The notes: a model not told the origin generated them from the sequence alone. A DNA stretch of 7,259 bases from Alistipes sp. (GCA_017391435.1 JAFOYS010000354.1:1-7259), one strand, 5' to 3'. Shown: positions 1-6,319, numbered from the stretch's first letter. Translations and numbers: made by a program.

Positions 1-2
1 GC

Positions 3-74
3 ATTCGCGACTGCGGCACTCCCTCGGTGATGACGCGCTGTAGCGAAAGCCACAGCGCGACATTCAAATCTTAA
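3..74 (+). CDS. possible C-terminal tail of a gene entering from the left (doubtful)
   Basis: One forward frame is open from the window edge to a TAA at 72-74, giving 23 residues that end in ATFKS. I do not recognise the sequence. For: it is the only forward frame without an early stop, and a hairpin terminator lies 40 nt downstream, as expected for convergent genes. Against: a 23-codon open stretch is common by chance, the serine codons are mostly AGC and glutamate is GAA whereas the neighbouring genes favour TCT/TCG and GAG, and most of the stretch folds into a strong hairpin (29-64). It could equally be structured non-coding DNA. Confidence 0.2.
   Translation: MRDCGTPSVMTRCSESHSATFKS
29..64. 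other. strong imperfect hairpin with GCGAAAGC core
   Basis: The arms CGCGCTGTAGC (34-44) and GCCACAGCGCG (49-59) pair over eleven positions with one A/C mismatch around a GAAA tetraloop (45-48). Beyond an A/A mismatch, T31-A62, G32-C61 and A30-T63 extend the stem, with a G-T wobble at 29/64. No clean U-tract follows on either strand, so it is a poor intrinsic terminator by itself. It may be the 3' part of a structured RNA or a repeat element reaching in from the left. The structure is read directly; its role is unknown. Confidence 0.5.
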
Positions 75-113
75 TTATCTTTGTGGGCGAGCTACCAGAA
101 TTTATACAAACAA

Positions 114-139
114 AAACAGCAAGCGAAAGCTTGCTGTTT
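114..139 (-). terminator. intrinsic terminator of the leftward two-gene unit
   Basis: A perfect 11-bp stem, AAACAGCAAGC (114-124) and GCTTGCTGTTT (129-139), encloses a 4-nt loop (125-128). Read on the minus strand, the 3' arm runs into TTTTTGTTTG, the U-rich tract of an intrinsic terminator. It lies 46 nt beyond the stop codon of the secreted-protein gene at 186. On the plus strand the tract is only GTTTGTTAG, so any rightward activity would be weaker, though convergent use by a gene to the left is possible. Confidence 0.8.
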
Positions 140-185
140 GTTAGTGGTATTAACGGTTTTGAGTCATTGAACGCTTTCTGCGTAG

Positions 186-1328
186 CTACTCAACCAGAAC
201 GAACGGAGTGCTCTTGTCGCCGGTAAAGCGGTATAGTGTTGCAGTGCAGCTCTGGAATGGCTTGTTGCGTTTGCGGTGGGAGATATAGAAGTAGTTACCC
301 CCCAGGGCGTGGATGCCTGTAGAGGCTTTGTCAAATTTCCAACCGTGAATATCTGTGTGGTTGGTATCTGTTGCTCCAAGGTTGGATAGTGTAAGCACGC
401 TCTGCTTCTTTGCGTACTCTACGCCCTGAAGTGTCTCTTTTTTAGGGGCTATATTGCCATCAATAGCGAAGAGAGTGAAGTCTGCAAAATTGCTCTTCTT
501 GGTCTCATAGGTGGCCAAGAACCAGAGGTTGCGAGTAGCGTCGTACTCCATATTCTGCACACCCCAGTTTCTATTGCCAGTGTGGACAAAGTATCTTCCA
601 TTAGGCTTTGCAGGGCCAGACTTGTGCATTGACTCCTGAGATAGAGGGTGTTCGTATCTCTTCCAATTTTTGGTGTCATACTGCAGTAGCACCTGGTAGT
701 CGTTATCTGTGCGGCTCTTGTCGCCGTAGATGCCATATGCGATTGTGAGGTAGCGTTTACCGTCGCTCTTGCCAAACTTTGGACCGAAGGTTATGCCGTC
801 AAAGCCGCTGCAGCCGTGGCGGTGCTCAAGGCTCTTGCCGTTGCTAATAACCTTAGCCTCAAAATCCTCAAGAACAGTCGGAATATAGACAGATGTCATA
901 ATGCCATCCTTCTCGGCATTCATACCCTCACGGGTAATCTTATCAACATCAAATATAGCAACATAAAAGGCTGTAGTCCACTGCTTTGTGGTGTTCTCCT
1001 GCTTGAGAATACCGCGACCAATAGAGTCGTTCTTATACTCCAATGAGCCGTAGATGCGGCCATCCTCATCGTTAAACTCAATGCAACCGAGATGGCCAAG
1101 CAGGCCTGTGACAGTACCAACGATATTTCCCTGCATATCGGCTTTGATGAGCATTGTGGTAAATGAGTAGTAGATGTACTTCTGCTCTTTGTCAACAGCA
1201 ATACCCTGAATATGGCCGGCCTTCCACTCCTTTGAGTATATGGTGCGAGGTAGGTTGCTGATACTTTGTGCAGCGAGAGTTGCAACGCCAAATAGAATGG
1301 ATGCAACAAGTGTAAATAGGTGTTTCAT
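186..1328 (-). CDS. secreted protein of unknown function, probable beta-propeller fold
   Basis: This gene encodes 380 residues beginning with a clear signal peptide: MKH, a hydrophobic stretch from about 4 to 18, then a TLAAQS cleavage region near 20-22. There is no lipobox cysteine, so the protein should be periplasmic or exported rather than a lipoprotein. The mature part alternates short beta-strand-like segments with turns (GIAVDKEQKYIYYSF at 42-56, GCIEFNDEDGRIYGSLEY at 81-98, VQNMEYDATRNLWFLATYE at 257-275), which resembles NHL/SMP-30-like propellers. Distinctive segments are HRHGCSGFDGITFGP (169-183) and HTGNRNWGVQNMEYD (249-263), rich in His, Asp and Asn and possibly an active or metal site. 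I do not recognise a named family and assign no reaction. It starts 14 nt after the stop of the small Cys-rich gene, so the two are probably co-transcribed, and it ends before the hairpin terminator at 114-139. The ATG is chosen because it directly precedes the signal peptide; the leader is A-rich with no Shine-Dalgarno sequence. Confidence 0.85.
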   Translation of the reverse strand: MKHLFTLVASILFGVATLAAQSISNLPRTIYSKEWKAGHIQGIAVDKEQKYIYYSFTTMLIKADMQGNIVGTVTGLLGHLGCIEFNDEDGRIYGSLEYKNDSIGRGILKQENTTKQWTTAFYVAIFDVDKITREGMNAEKDGIMTSVYIPTVLEDFEAKVISNGKSLEHRHGCSGFDGITFGPKFGKSDGKRYLTIAYGIYGDKSRTDNDYQVLLQYDTKNWKRYEHPLSQESMHKSGPAKPNGRYFVHTGNRNWGVQNMEYDATRNLWFLATYETKKSNFADFTLFAIDGNIAPKKETLQGVEYAKKQSVLTLSNLGATDTNHTDIHGWKFDKASTGIHALGGNYFYISHRKRNKPFQSCTATLYRFTGDKSTPFVLVE

Positions 1329-1342
1329 AGATATTTAGGTTT

Positions 1343-1603
1343 TTATTTATTAACAGAGTTGTGGTCAATATCACAGCCTGCACAGTTTCCTGTACATACG
1401 CTGTCTGTTTCGCAGCTATCGGCAGCCATATCCTCGCGAGTCTCCTGTACGGCGCACTTGATGCCGAGCTTTTTCATATTGGGGTTTGTGGAGATTTCGG
1501 ACTCGATATGATGACCTTTGACCATAAGTGTTATAGAGAGGGCGATGCCGAAAAAAGCAACCGCACCAATAGCGCAGAGTATTACTATTAAGTAGTTGGT
1601 CAT
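1343..1603 (-). CDS. small single-pass membrane protein with Cys-rich C-terminal tail
   Basis: This 86-residue protein has one N-terminal membrane segment (about 4-28, followed by VKGHH) and a hydrophilic C-terminal part. Cysteines fall at 10, 50, 64, 70, 74 and 77; the last four form C-X5-C-X3-C-X2-C in the segment CETDSVCTGNCAGC, suggesting a bound metal or Fe-S cluster, or redox chemistry. By the positive-inside rule the tail after the Lys/His-rich stretch is probably cytoplasmic. The overall plan (short TM anchor, K/G-rich turn, C-terminal cysteines) recalls NqrM, the maturation factor of Na+-NQR, but the CGG and CxCxxPC pattern I associate with NqrM is absent, so this is only an analogy. 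I recall similar short proteins in other Bacteroidetes but no established function. It is the first gene of the leftward unit and is probably driven by the minus-strand promoter at 1672-1703. Confidence 0.75.
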   Translation of the reverse strand: MTNYLIVILCAIGAVAFFGIALSITLMVKGHHIESEISTNPNMKKLGIKCAVQETREDMAADSCETDSVCTGNCAGCDIDHNSVNK

Positions 1604-1656
1604 AAGCGAGTTATAAAATTTACTTAAATTTATTTTAAATTAAAGTTTTCTAAACC

Positions 1657-1687
1657 TTTGTTTTCTCGCTACAAATTTATAAATTTG
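1657..1687 (+). promoter_or_regulatory. Bacteroidetes-type promoter of trkA and probably the downstream gene cluster
   Basis: TTTG at 1657-1660 is followed after 19 nt by TAAATTTG at 1680-1687, matching the Bacteroidetes -33 (TTTG) and -7 (TAnnTTTG) pattern at normal spacing. Transcription would begin near 1692-1696, leaving a leader of about 12 nt before the trkA ATG at 1707. The match is read from the sequence; activity is inferred. Confidence 0.65.
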
Positions 1688-1688
1688 T
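1671..1688. repeat. perfect 18-bp palindrome between the divergent genes
   Basis: ACAAATTTATAAATTTGT is identical to its own reverse complement. Each half supplies a TAAATTTG -7-like element, one per strand. It could also be an operator for a dimeric regulator, which cannot be told apart from promoter symmetry by sequence alone. Confidence 0.8.
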
Positions 1689-1703
1689 CTGAAATTTTAC
1701 AAA
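1672..1703 (-). promoter_or_regulatory. probable leftward promoter for the small Cys-rich gene and the secreted-protein gene
   Basis: On the minus strand TTTG (1703-1700) is followed after 20 nt by TAAATTTG (1679-1672). The predicted start is near 1665, giving a leader of about 60 nt before the ATG at 1603. This promoter overlaps the trkA promoter across 1672-1687. A second minus-strand match, TAGATTTG at 1707-1700, touches the trkA start codon and is an alternative -7 element. Confidence 0.5.
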
Positions 1704-1706
1704 TCT

Positions 1707-3044
1707 ATGAGAATCGTAATTTCTGGCGTTGAGGAGATGGGTTACCATCTTGCGAAAATGCTCAGTGGTAATGGACACGACATAACTGTTATTGATCAGG
1801 ATGCTAAGCGACTTGATGAGCTTGGTGCCCTGGCAGATGTTATTACTATTGAGGGCGATGCGACTACATTTGCTGTGTTGCGTAAGGCCTCTGTGCGTAA
1901 GTGTGACCTCTATATTGCTGTGGACTCTGTGGAGAATGACAATGTCCTCTCGGCAATTATGGCAAAGCAGCTTGGCGCAAAGAAGTCTATTGCTCGTATT
2001 GATAACAATGAGTATCTTGAGCCTAACAATAAGGAGATGTTTATCGATATGGGTATTGACTACCTGCTCTATCCCGAGCGTATTGCTGCAGAGGAGGTTA
2101 TCAACCTGCTGGGCCACTCTGCAACAACCGAGTTTGTGGACTTCTCTGGTGGTAAACTCTCGCTTGTAGTGTTCCGCCTTGAGCCGAACTCGTCGCTTGT
2201 AGGTGCCTCTATTGCCGGTTTTGATGAGGAGCAGGTGCTCAATTATCGCACTGTAGCGATTATGCGTGACGGTCACACTATTATCCCTAAGTCTACAGAT
2301 GAGTATATGGTTGGGGATATGGTATACGCAATCTCTCGTCACGACGCTGTATCTGAGGTTATGTCGCTCTCGGGTAAGGGTAGTGTGGATATCAACAATA
2401 TGATGATTCTCGGCGGCTCGCGCATCGGTGTTCAGATTGCCAAGGAGCTGCAAGACGAGGTCAATATCAAGCTTATAGACTACAATGCCGAGAAGGCATA
2501 CCGTCTTGCAGAGATGCTTAAGCGCACACTTATTATCCATCAGGATGGTCGTGATACAGATGCAATGCTTGAGGAGGGTCTGGCAAATATGGATGCTTTT
2601 GTGGCCGTTACGGGTCGTAGTGAGACAAATATTCTTACGGCGATGCTCGCAAAGCGAATGGGTGTGAAGCGAGTCATTGCAGAGGTGGAGAATATGAACT
2701 ATATCAATATTGCCGACTCTGTTGGTGTAGATACGATAATCAACAAGAAGATTGTTACGGCTTCAAACATCTTCCGCTTTACAATGGCTACAGATGTGCT
2801 TGCTATTAAGTGTCTTACGGGTAGTGATGCGGAGGTACTTGAGTTTATCGTTAAGCCAAACTCTCCGGCAACAAAGAGTACTATCGGTCAGATGGGTCTA
2901 CCAGAGGATGTGATTATTGGCGGCGTGGTTCGCGGAGATAAGGTCTTTATTGCAACAAGCAGTATGCAGATAAATGCCTATGATAGGGTAGTTGTCTTTG
3001 CAATGCCATCGGCAATAAGTGATATTGGTTATTACTTCAATTAG
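1707..3044 (+). CDS. trkA: Trk potassium uptake system regulatory protein TrkA
   Basis: TrkA is the cytoplasmic, nucleotide-binding subunit that gates the membrane K+ channel TrkH/TrkG. The 445-residue length and two-fold repeat fit the family: RCK_N about 1-120, RCK_C about 140-218, second RCK_N about 230-350, second RCK_C about 368-440. Each RCK_N starts with a Rossmann strand and has an acidic residue at the end of strand two (D30 in VIDQD, D258 in LIDYN). The nucleotide-binding loops are atypical: the first reads GVEEMG (7-12) and the second GGSRIG (236-241), so the middle glycine of GxGxxG is Glu and Ser respectively. No trkH partner is adjacent on this strand; it may lie elsewhere in the genome. 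The ATG is fixed by the Rossmann strand that begins at residue 2 and by the promoter just upstream. Probably the first gene of the rightward cluster; the next gene begins 18 nt after its stop. Confidence 0.93.
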   Translation: MRIVISGVEEMGYHLAKMLSGNGHDITVIDQDAKRLDELGALADVITIEGDATTFAVLRKASVRKCDLYIAVDSVENDNVLSAIMAKQLGAKKSIARIDNNEYLEPNNKEMFIDMGIDYLLYPERIAAEEVINLLGHSATTEFVDFSGGKLSLVVFRLEPNSSLVGASIAGFDEEQVLNYRTVAIMRDGHTIIPKSTDEYMVGDMVYAISRHDAVSEVMSLSGKGSVDINNMMILGGSRIGVQIAKELQDEVNIKLIDYNAEKAYRLAEMLKRTLIIHQDGRDTDAMLEEGLANMDAFVAVTGRSETNILTAMLAKRMGVKRVIAEVENMNYINIADSVGVDTIINKKIVTASNIFRFTMATDVLAIKCLTGSDAEVLEFIVKPNSPATKSTIGQMGLPEDVIIGGVVRGDKVFIATSSMQINAYDRVVVFAMPSAISDIGYYFN

Positions 3045-3062
3045 ACAAACAAAACATCAGAT

Positions 3063-3698
3063 ATGTATATAGCAATTGCAGGAAACATCGGTAGCGGTAA
3101 GACTACGCTGACCGAGATACTTACAAAGCACTACGGTGCAAAGGCCTACTACGAGGATGTAGATAATCCTTATATTTCTGACTTTTATGAGGATATGAAC
3201 CGCTGGGCGTTCCAGTTTCAGGTGCACTTTTTGGCAAGTCGTATCCGCCAGACGATAGATATGCTCTCGGATGGCTCTCAGAATGTCTTTCAGGATAGAA
3301 CTATCTACGAGGATGCCCATATTTTTGCGGGTAACCTCCACCAGATGGGTCTTATGTCTGGCAGAGACTTTGGAACATATATGAAGATCTTTGATATCTC
3401 TACAGATCTTATTCCAAAGCCAGATCTGCTTATCTACCTCAAGTCAAGTATAGATACCCTTGTGCGCCAAATCCGTAAGCGCGGACGAGAGTATGAGCAG
3501 AATATAGATATTGACTACCTCAAGCGTCTTAATGACCGCTATGATGAGTGGGTGAGCAACTATGAGGGCGAGGTCTTTGTGATAGATAAAGATAATAGCG
3601 ACTTTGTAGAGAATATCAAGGTGCTTGACTCGCTCTATGCGCGCCTTGATGAGATTCACGCTGAGCACCCTGCTGTGCGCCAAGCAAGTCTGTTTTAA
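3063..3698 (+). CDS. deoxynucleoside kinase (dAK/dGK/dCK-type)
   Basis: This enzyme phosphorylates deoxynucleosides to dNMPs for dNTP salvage, in the cytoplasm. The 211 residues match the bacterial dNK family length. Visible landmarks are the P-loop GNIGSGKTT (7-15); the acidic residue E31 in YYEDVDNPY, where the family places its catalytic glutamate; the QDRTIYED motif with D78-R79; and the Arg-rich lid IRKRGREYE (137-145). Substrate (dA, dG or dC) cannot be read from the sequence. The protein ends in RQASLF, whose final five residues (207-211) resemble the beta sliding clamp binding pentapeptide QL[SD]LF; this is unproven. It sits 18 nt after trkA and about 15 nt before the methyltransferase gene. 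The start puts the P-loop strand at residues 2-6, as usual for the family. Confidence 0.92.
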   Translation: MYIAIAGNIGSGKTTLTEILTKHYGAKAYYEDVDNPYISDFYEDMNRWAFQFQVHFLASRIRQTIDMLSDGSQNVFQDRTIYEDAHIFAGNLHQMGLMSGRDFGTYMKIFDISTDLIPKPDLLIYLKSSIDTLVRQIRKRGREYEQNIDIDYLKRLNDRYDEWVSNYEGEVFVIDKDNSDFVENIKVLDSLYARLDEIHAEHPAVRQASLF

Positions 3699-3713
3699 TA
3701 CTCTGTAGTGCCT

Positions 3714-5075
3714 ATGCAACCGCTGCCACAACCCTTTGTAGATAGTATGCGTAGCCAATTGGGCGAGGATGCTCAGAGACTCTTTGAGGCTCTTGATGGT
3801 CCGTCACCCGTATCTGTGCGTCTGAATCCATATAAGTGGCAGGGGGCGGAGTTTGGAGAGGCAGTTCCGTGGTGTGAGTGGGGTAGGTACTTAGATTCCC
3901 GACCTCAGTTTACCCTTGATATACCCTTTACGGCGGGTGGATACTATGTGCAGGAGGCTGGCTCGCAGTTTATTGCCCATATCCTTAAGAGAGAGGGTAT
4001 TGATAGCGGAAAGATTATAGATATGTGCGCCGCTCCAGGTGGTAAGACAACACTATATTCGGCCGCTGTTGGCAGTAGAGGTCTTGTGCTTGCTAATGAG
4101 TATGTGAGAAACCGCGCCAATATTCTTGCGGACAATGTTCGTAAGTGGGGGTTGGGAAATGTGGTTGTGACAAATAACGACCCGCAACATATTGCAGCCT
4201 TTGAGCAGTGGGCAGATGTTGTGGCTGTTGATGCGCCTTGCTCTGGTGAGGGTATGTTTCGTAAGGATGAGACGGCCCGAGCGGAGTGGACAGAGCAGAG
4301 TGTGGATATGTGCGCTGCACGACAGATGGATATTCTCACTCAGGCTTGGAAGAGCCTTAAAGCGGGCGGTCTGCTTATCTACAGTACCTGCACCTTTAAC
4401 AGAAGAGAGGATGAGGGTGTACTGGAGCAGATGATTGCTCAGTGGGGCGAAGAGATAGAGCCGAGTGCAGATATTGCTGTGCCCGAGCAGTGGCGTATAG
4501 AGTGTTTTAAAGTGGGTGATTTCCAGTGCTTTAGATTCTTCCCGCATAGGACAAAGAGTGAGGGATTTTTTGTCGCTGTGGCTCGCAAGAGAGCTGATGT
4601 AGGAGGCAGAAGCACTACTCCAAAGCCTCGTAAAAAGATTATGATTGATGCGCCTAAGGATGCAGTAAAGGAGCTCTCGCGTTGGGTTGTTGACTCTCAA
4701 ACTCTGCGCTTTGCTCAGGTTGCAGATAGTTTTTACGCATACCCTGCGGAGTATTTTGAGACAATCCGCTCGCTTGCAAATAACCTTACGGTGATATACT
4801 CTGGCGTGGAGATGGGGCAGATTTTTAAGGGTAAATTGAAGCCTGAGTGGTCGCTCTCGCAGTCGGTGTGGTATAATAGGGATGTAGTGCCATCAGTAGA
4901 TGTAGATTTAGAGACGGCTCTTGACTATCTGAGAAAGAGAGATGTTGAGGCGACGCTCTTTACAGAGGGAATAAACCTTGTTTGCTCCGTAGGCTACGCA
5001 CTTGGTTTTGTTAAGAGAATCGGTGCAAGGGTAAATAATGGTTATCCTAATTCGTTGAAAATAAATAATTTATAG
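3714..5075 (+). CDS. RsmF-like 16S rRNA cytosine-C5 methyltransferase (RsmB/NOP family)
   Basis: SAM-dependent RNA m5C methyltransferase acting on rRNA; in E. coli, RsmF modifies C1407 of 16S rRNA. From the ATG at 3714 it has 453 residues. In order: N-terminal PVSVRLNPYK (about 33-42), the YYVQEAGSQF motif (77-86), SAM-binding motif I DMCAAPGGKT (103-112), motif IV DAPCSGEGMFRKD (173-185) with the cysteine C176, and motif VI YSTCTF (223-228) with the second cysteine C226. In this family one of these two cysteines forms the covalent bond to cytosine and the other releases the product. RFFPHRTKSEGFFVAVARK ends the catalytic domain; the remaining 150 or so residues correspond to the RsmF C-terminal/PUA-like region for RNA binding. 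GEGMFRK and this tail favour RsmF over RsmB; the exact target base is inferred. An in-frame GTG at 3708 would add two residues; ATG is preferred. The stop is 2 nt before the MerR gene. Confidence 0.9.
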   Translation: MQPLPQPFVDSMRSQLGEDAQRLFEALDGPSPVSVRLNPYKWQGAEFGEAVPWCEWGRYLDSRPQFTLDIPFTAGGYYVQEAGSQFIAHILKREGIDSGKIIDMCAAPGGKTTLYSAAVGSRGLVLANEYVRNRANILADNVRKWGLGNVVVTNNDPQHIAAFEQWADVVAVDAPCSGEGMFRKDETARAEWTEQSVDMCAARQMDILTQAWKSLKAGGLLIYSTCTFNRREDEGVLEQMIAQWGEEIEPSADIAVPEQWRIECFKVGDFQCFRFFPHRTKSEGFFVAVARKRADVGGRSTTPKPRKKIMIDAPKDAVKELSRWVVDSQTLRFAQVADSFYAYPAEYFETIRSLANNLTVIYSGVEMGQIFKGKLKPEWSLSQSVWYNRDVVPSVDVDLETALDYLRKRDVEATLFTEGINLVCSVGYALGFVKRIGARVNNGYPNSLKINNL

Positions 5076-5077
5076 AT

Positions 5078-5524
5078 ATGTCTGATAAGATTTTTTACAC
5101 AATGGGAGAGGTGGCAGAGATGTTTGATGTCAACGCTTCGTTAATTCGTTATTGGGGTACACAGTTCTCCTGTCTCAAGCCACAGCGAAATAAGAAGGGT
5201 AACCGCCTCTTTTCAAAGTCTGATATTGAGACTCTCAAGCTTATCTACCATTATGTTAAGGAGCGCGGTATGACCCTTGAGGGTGCAAAGCGTGCTCTGC
5301 GCGGTGACCGCTCGCAGGATAAAACTGGTAGCGCAAATGTTGAACTGATGGAGCGTCTGCAGTCACTGCGCTCTATGCTTATTGCCGTAAGAGACTCCTT
5401 AGATGAGCAGGCAGAGGTAGCGGCAAGTAAGGTGGCAGAAACTGCAACAGCTGAGGCTGAGTCTACGGCTGTAGCTCAGACGCCAAAGCCAGCATATCGA
5501 GAGCAGACACTTTTTGATTGGTAG
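5078..5524 (+). CDS. MerR-family transcriptional regulator with coiled-coil tail
   Basis: This 148-residue DNA-binding protein carries an N-terminal MerR winged helix: helix-turn-helix FYTMGEVAEMFDVNASLIRYW (6-26), wing with KKGNRLFSKSDI (39-50), and KLIYHYVKERGMTLEGAKRAL (54-74). A short helix at about 86-110 probably forms the dimer coiled coil, followed by an Ala/Glu/Thr-rich flexible stretch (111-137) and a conserved-looking end, AYREQTLFDW. There is no effector domain and no metal-binding cysteine set, so it does not look like a metal or drug sensor; its signal and targets are unknown. Similar short MerR proteins are widespread in Bacteroidetes. It lies 2 nt after the methyltransferase gene and 3 nt before the Nif3 gene, which implies translational coupling. 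No recognisable MerR-type operator was found in the window. Confidence 0.88.
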   Translation: MSDKIFYTMGEVAEMFDVNASLIRYWGTQFSCLKPQRNKKGNRLFSKSDIETLKLIYHYVKERGMTLEGAKRALRGDRSQDKTGSANVELMERLQSLRSMLIAVRDSLDEQAEVAASKVAETATAEAESTAVAQTPKPAYREQTLFDW

Positions 5525-5527
5525 TCT

Positions 5528-6319
5528 ATGAAAATCAAGGATATAACAGCGTGTATAGAGGCCTTTGCACCACTGTCATTGCAGGAGAGTTATGACAATG
5601 CAGGGCTTATTGTCGGTAGGTATGATGACGAACTTACGGGCGGAGTGCTTATTGCCGTAGATGTTACGGATGAGGTTATAGATGAGGCTATTGAGAAGGG
5701 TTGTCAGATGATTGTGACACACCATCCGATAGTCTTTAGCGGTATGAAGCGATTTAACTCATCTTCAGTTGTTGAGCGTTGTGTTGAGCGCGCCATAAAG
5801 CACGATATCGCACTCTATGCTTGTCATACAAACCTTGACTCGGCAGTAGGTGGTATGAGTTGGAGGTTGGGTCAGATGCTCGGAGTTGAGAATATGGAGC
5901 CTCTTGAGCCAACTGCCGATGGTGCCGGTTTTGGCGTTGTGGGAACGCTTAAAGAGCCTGTAGATATTGAGTGCTTCTTTGCCAATCTGCGCTCTACGCT
6001 TGGCTGTAAGGCTGTGCGCCATAGTAGGGTGGTGAAGCCTCAGGTTCAGCGCATTGCAATATGTACAGGTGCTGGTGGCTCGCTTATTGAGCAGGCTGCA
6101 AAATGTGGTTGTGATATCTATGTTACGGCCGATGTAAAGTATAACCAATACTACCTGCCAGATGGTCGTTTTGTACTCTGCGATGTGGGACACTATGAGA
6201 GCGAATATTGCGCTGTTGATTTATTATTTGATATTTTGGCGGAAATGTCAAAAAAAATTACTAACTTTGCGCTCCATAAGAGCGCTAAGACAGAAAATCC
6301 AATGTATTACTCATTGTAA
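5528..6319 (+). CDS. Nif3-like dinuclear metal centre protein (DUF34), short form
   Basis: The family forms toroidal hexamers with a two-metal site in each subunit; the physiological reaction is unsettled, with GTP cyclohydrolase-like or metal-related roles proposed. The 263 residues match the short E. coli YbgI form and lack the roughly 100-residue inserted domain of the long form. The expected metal ligands are visible: H65 and H66 in VTHHP, D104 in CHTNLD, and H222 and E226 in GHYESE, with the same four-residue spacing as in YbgI. H100 in CHTNLD is also conserved. DIYVTADVKY (196-205) is the usual glycine/aspartate region before the last ligands, and the end NFALHKSAKTENPMYY is the typical C-terminus, so the gene is intact. 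It starts 3 nt after the MerR gene and is followed by the zinc-ribbon gene, a pairing I recall from many bacteria. Confidence 0.92.
   Translation: MKIKDITACIEAFAPLSLQESYDNAGLIVGRYDDELTGGVLIAVDVTDEVIDEAIEKGCQMIVTHHPIVFSGMKRFNSSSVVERCVERAIKHDIALYACHTNLDSAVGGMSWRLGQMLGVENMEPLEPTADGAGFGVVGTLKEPVDIECFFANLRSTLGCKAVRHSRVVKPQVQRIAICTGAGGSLIEQAAKCGCDIYVTADVKYNQYYLPDGRFVLCDVGHYESEYCAVDLLFDILAEMSKKITNFALHKSAKTENPMYYSL
6235..6269 (+). promoter_or_regulatory. possible internal promoter for the zinc-ribbon gene
   Basis: TAACTTTG at 6262-6269 fits the Bacteroidetes -7 consensus, and TTTG at 6235-6238 lies 23 nt upstream, slightly long for a -33 element. A start near 6276 would leave a leader of about 98 nt before 6374. 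The same bases encode the conserved T-N-F-A of the Nif3 C-terminus, so the match may come from coding constraint. The 54-nt gap before the zinc-ribbon gene, the widest in the cluster, makes a separate promoter plausible. Confidence 0.3.

Noticed and set aside
76..83. TATCTTTG, a match to the Bacteroidetes -7 element on the plus strand
   Set aside because: There is no TTTG at -33 spacing and no rightward gene after it; the next element is the leftward terminator.
1677..2540. Long antisense open frame (287 codons) across trkA
   Set aside because: It lies fully opposite a well-supported TrkA, its product is rich in Leu, His, Asn and Cys as expected from an antisense shadow, and it has no recognisable motif.
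3708..3713. GTG at 3708 as start of the methyltransferase gene
   Set aside because: An in-frame ATG lies two codons later, and the two added residues bring no conserved sequence; the GTG remains possible.
5504..5521. QTLFDW at the MerR C-terminus as a second clamp-binding motif
   Set aside because: The spacing is wrong: the glutamine is two residues before LF rather than three, so it does not fit QL[SD]LF.
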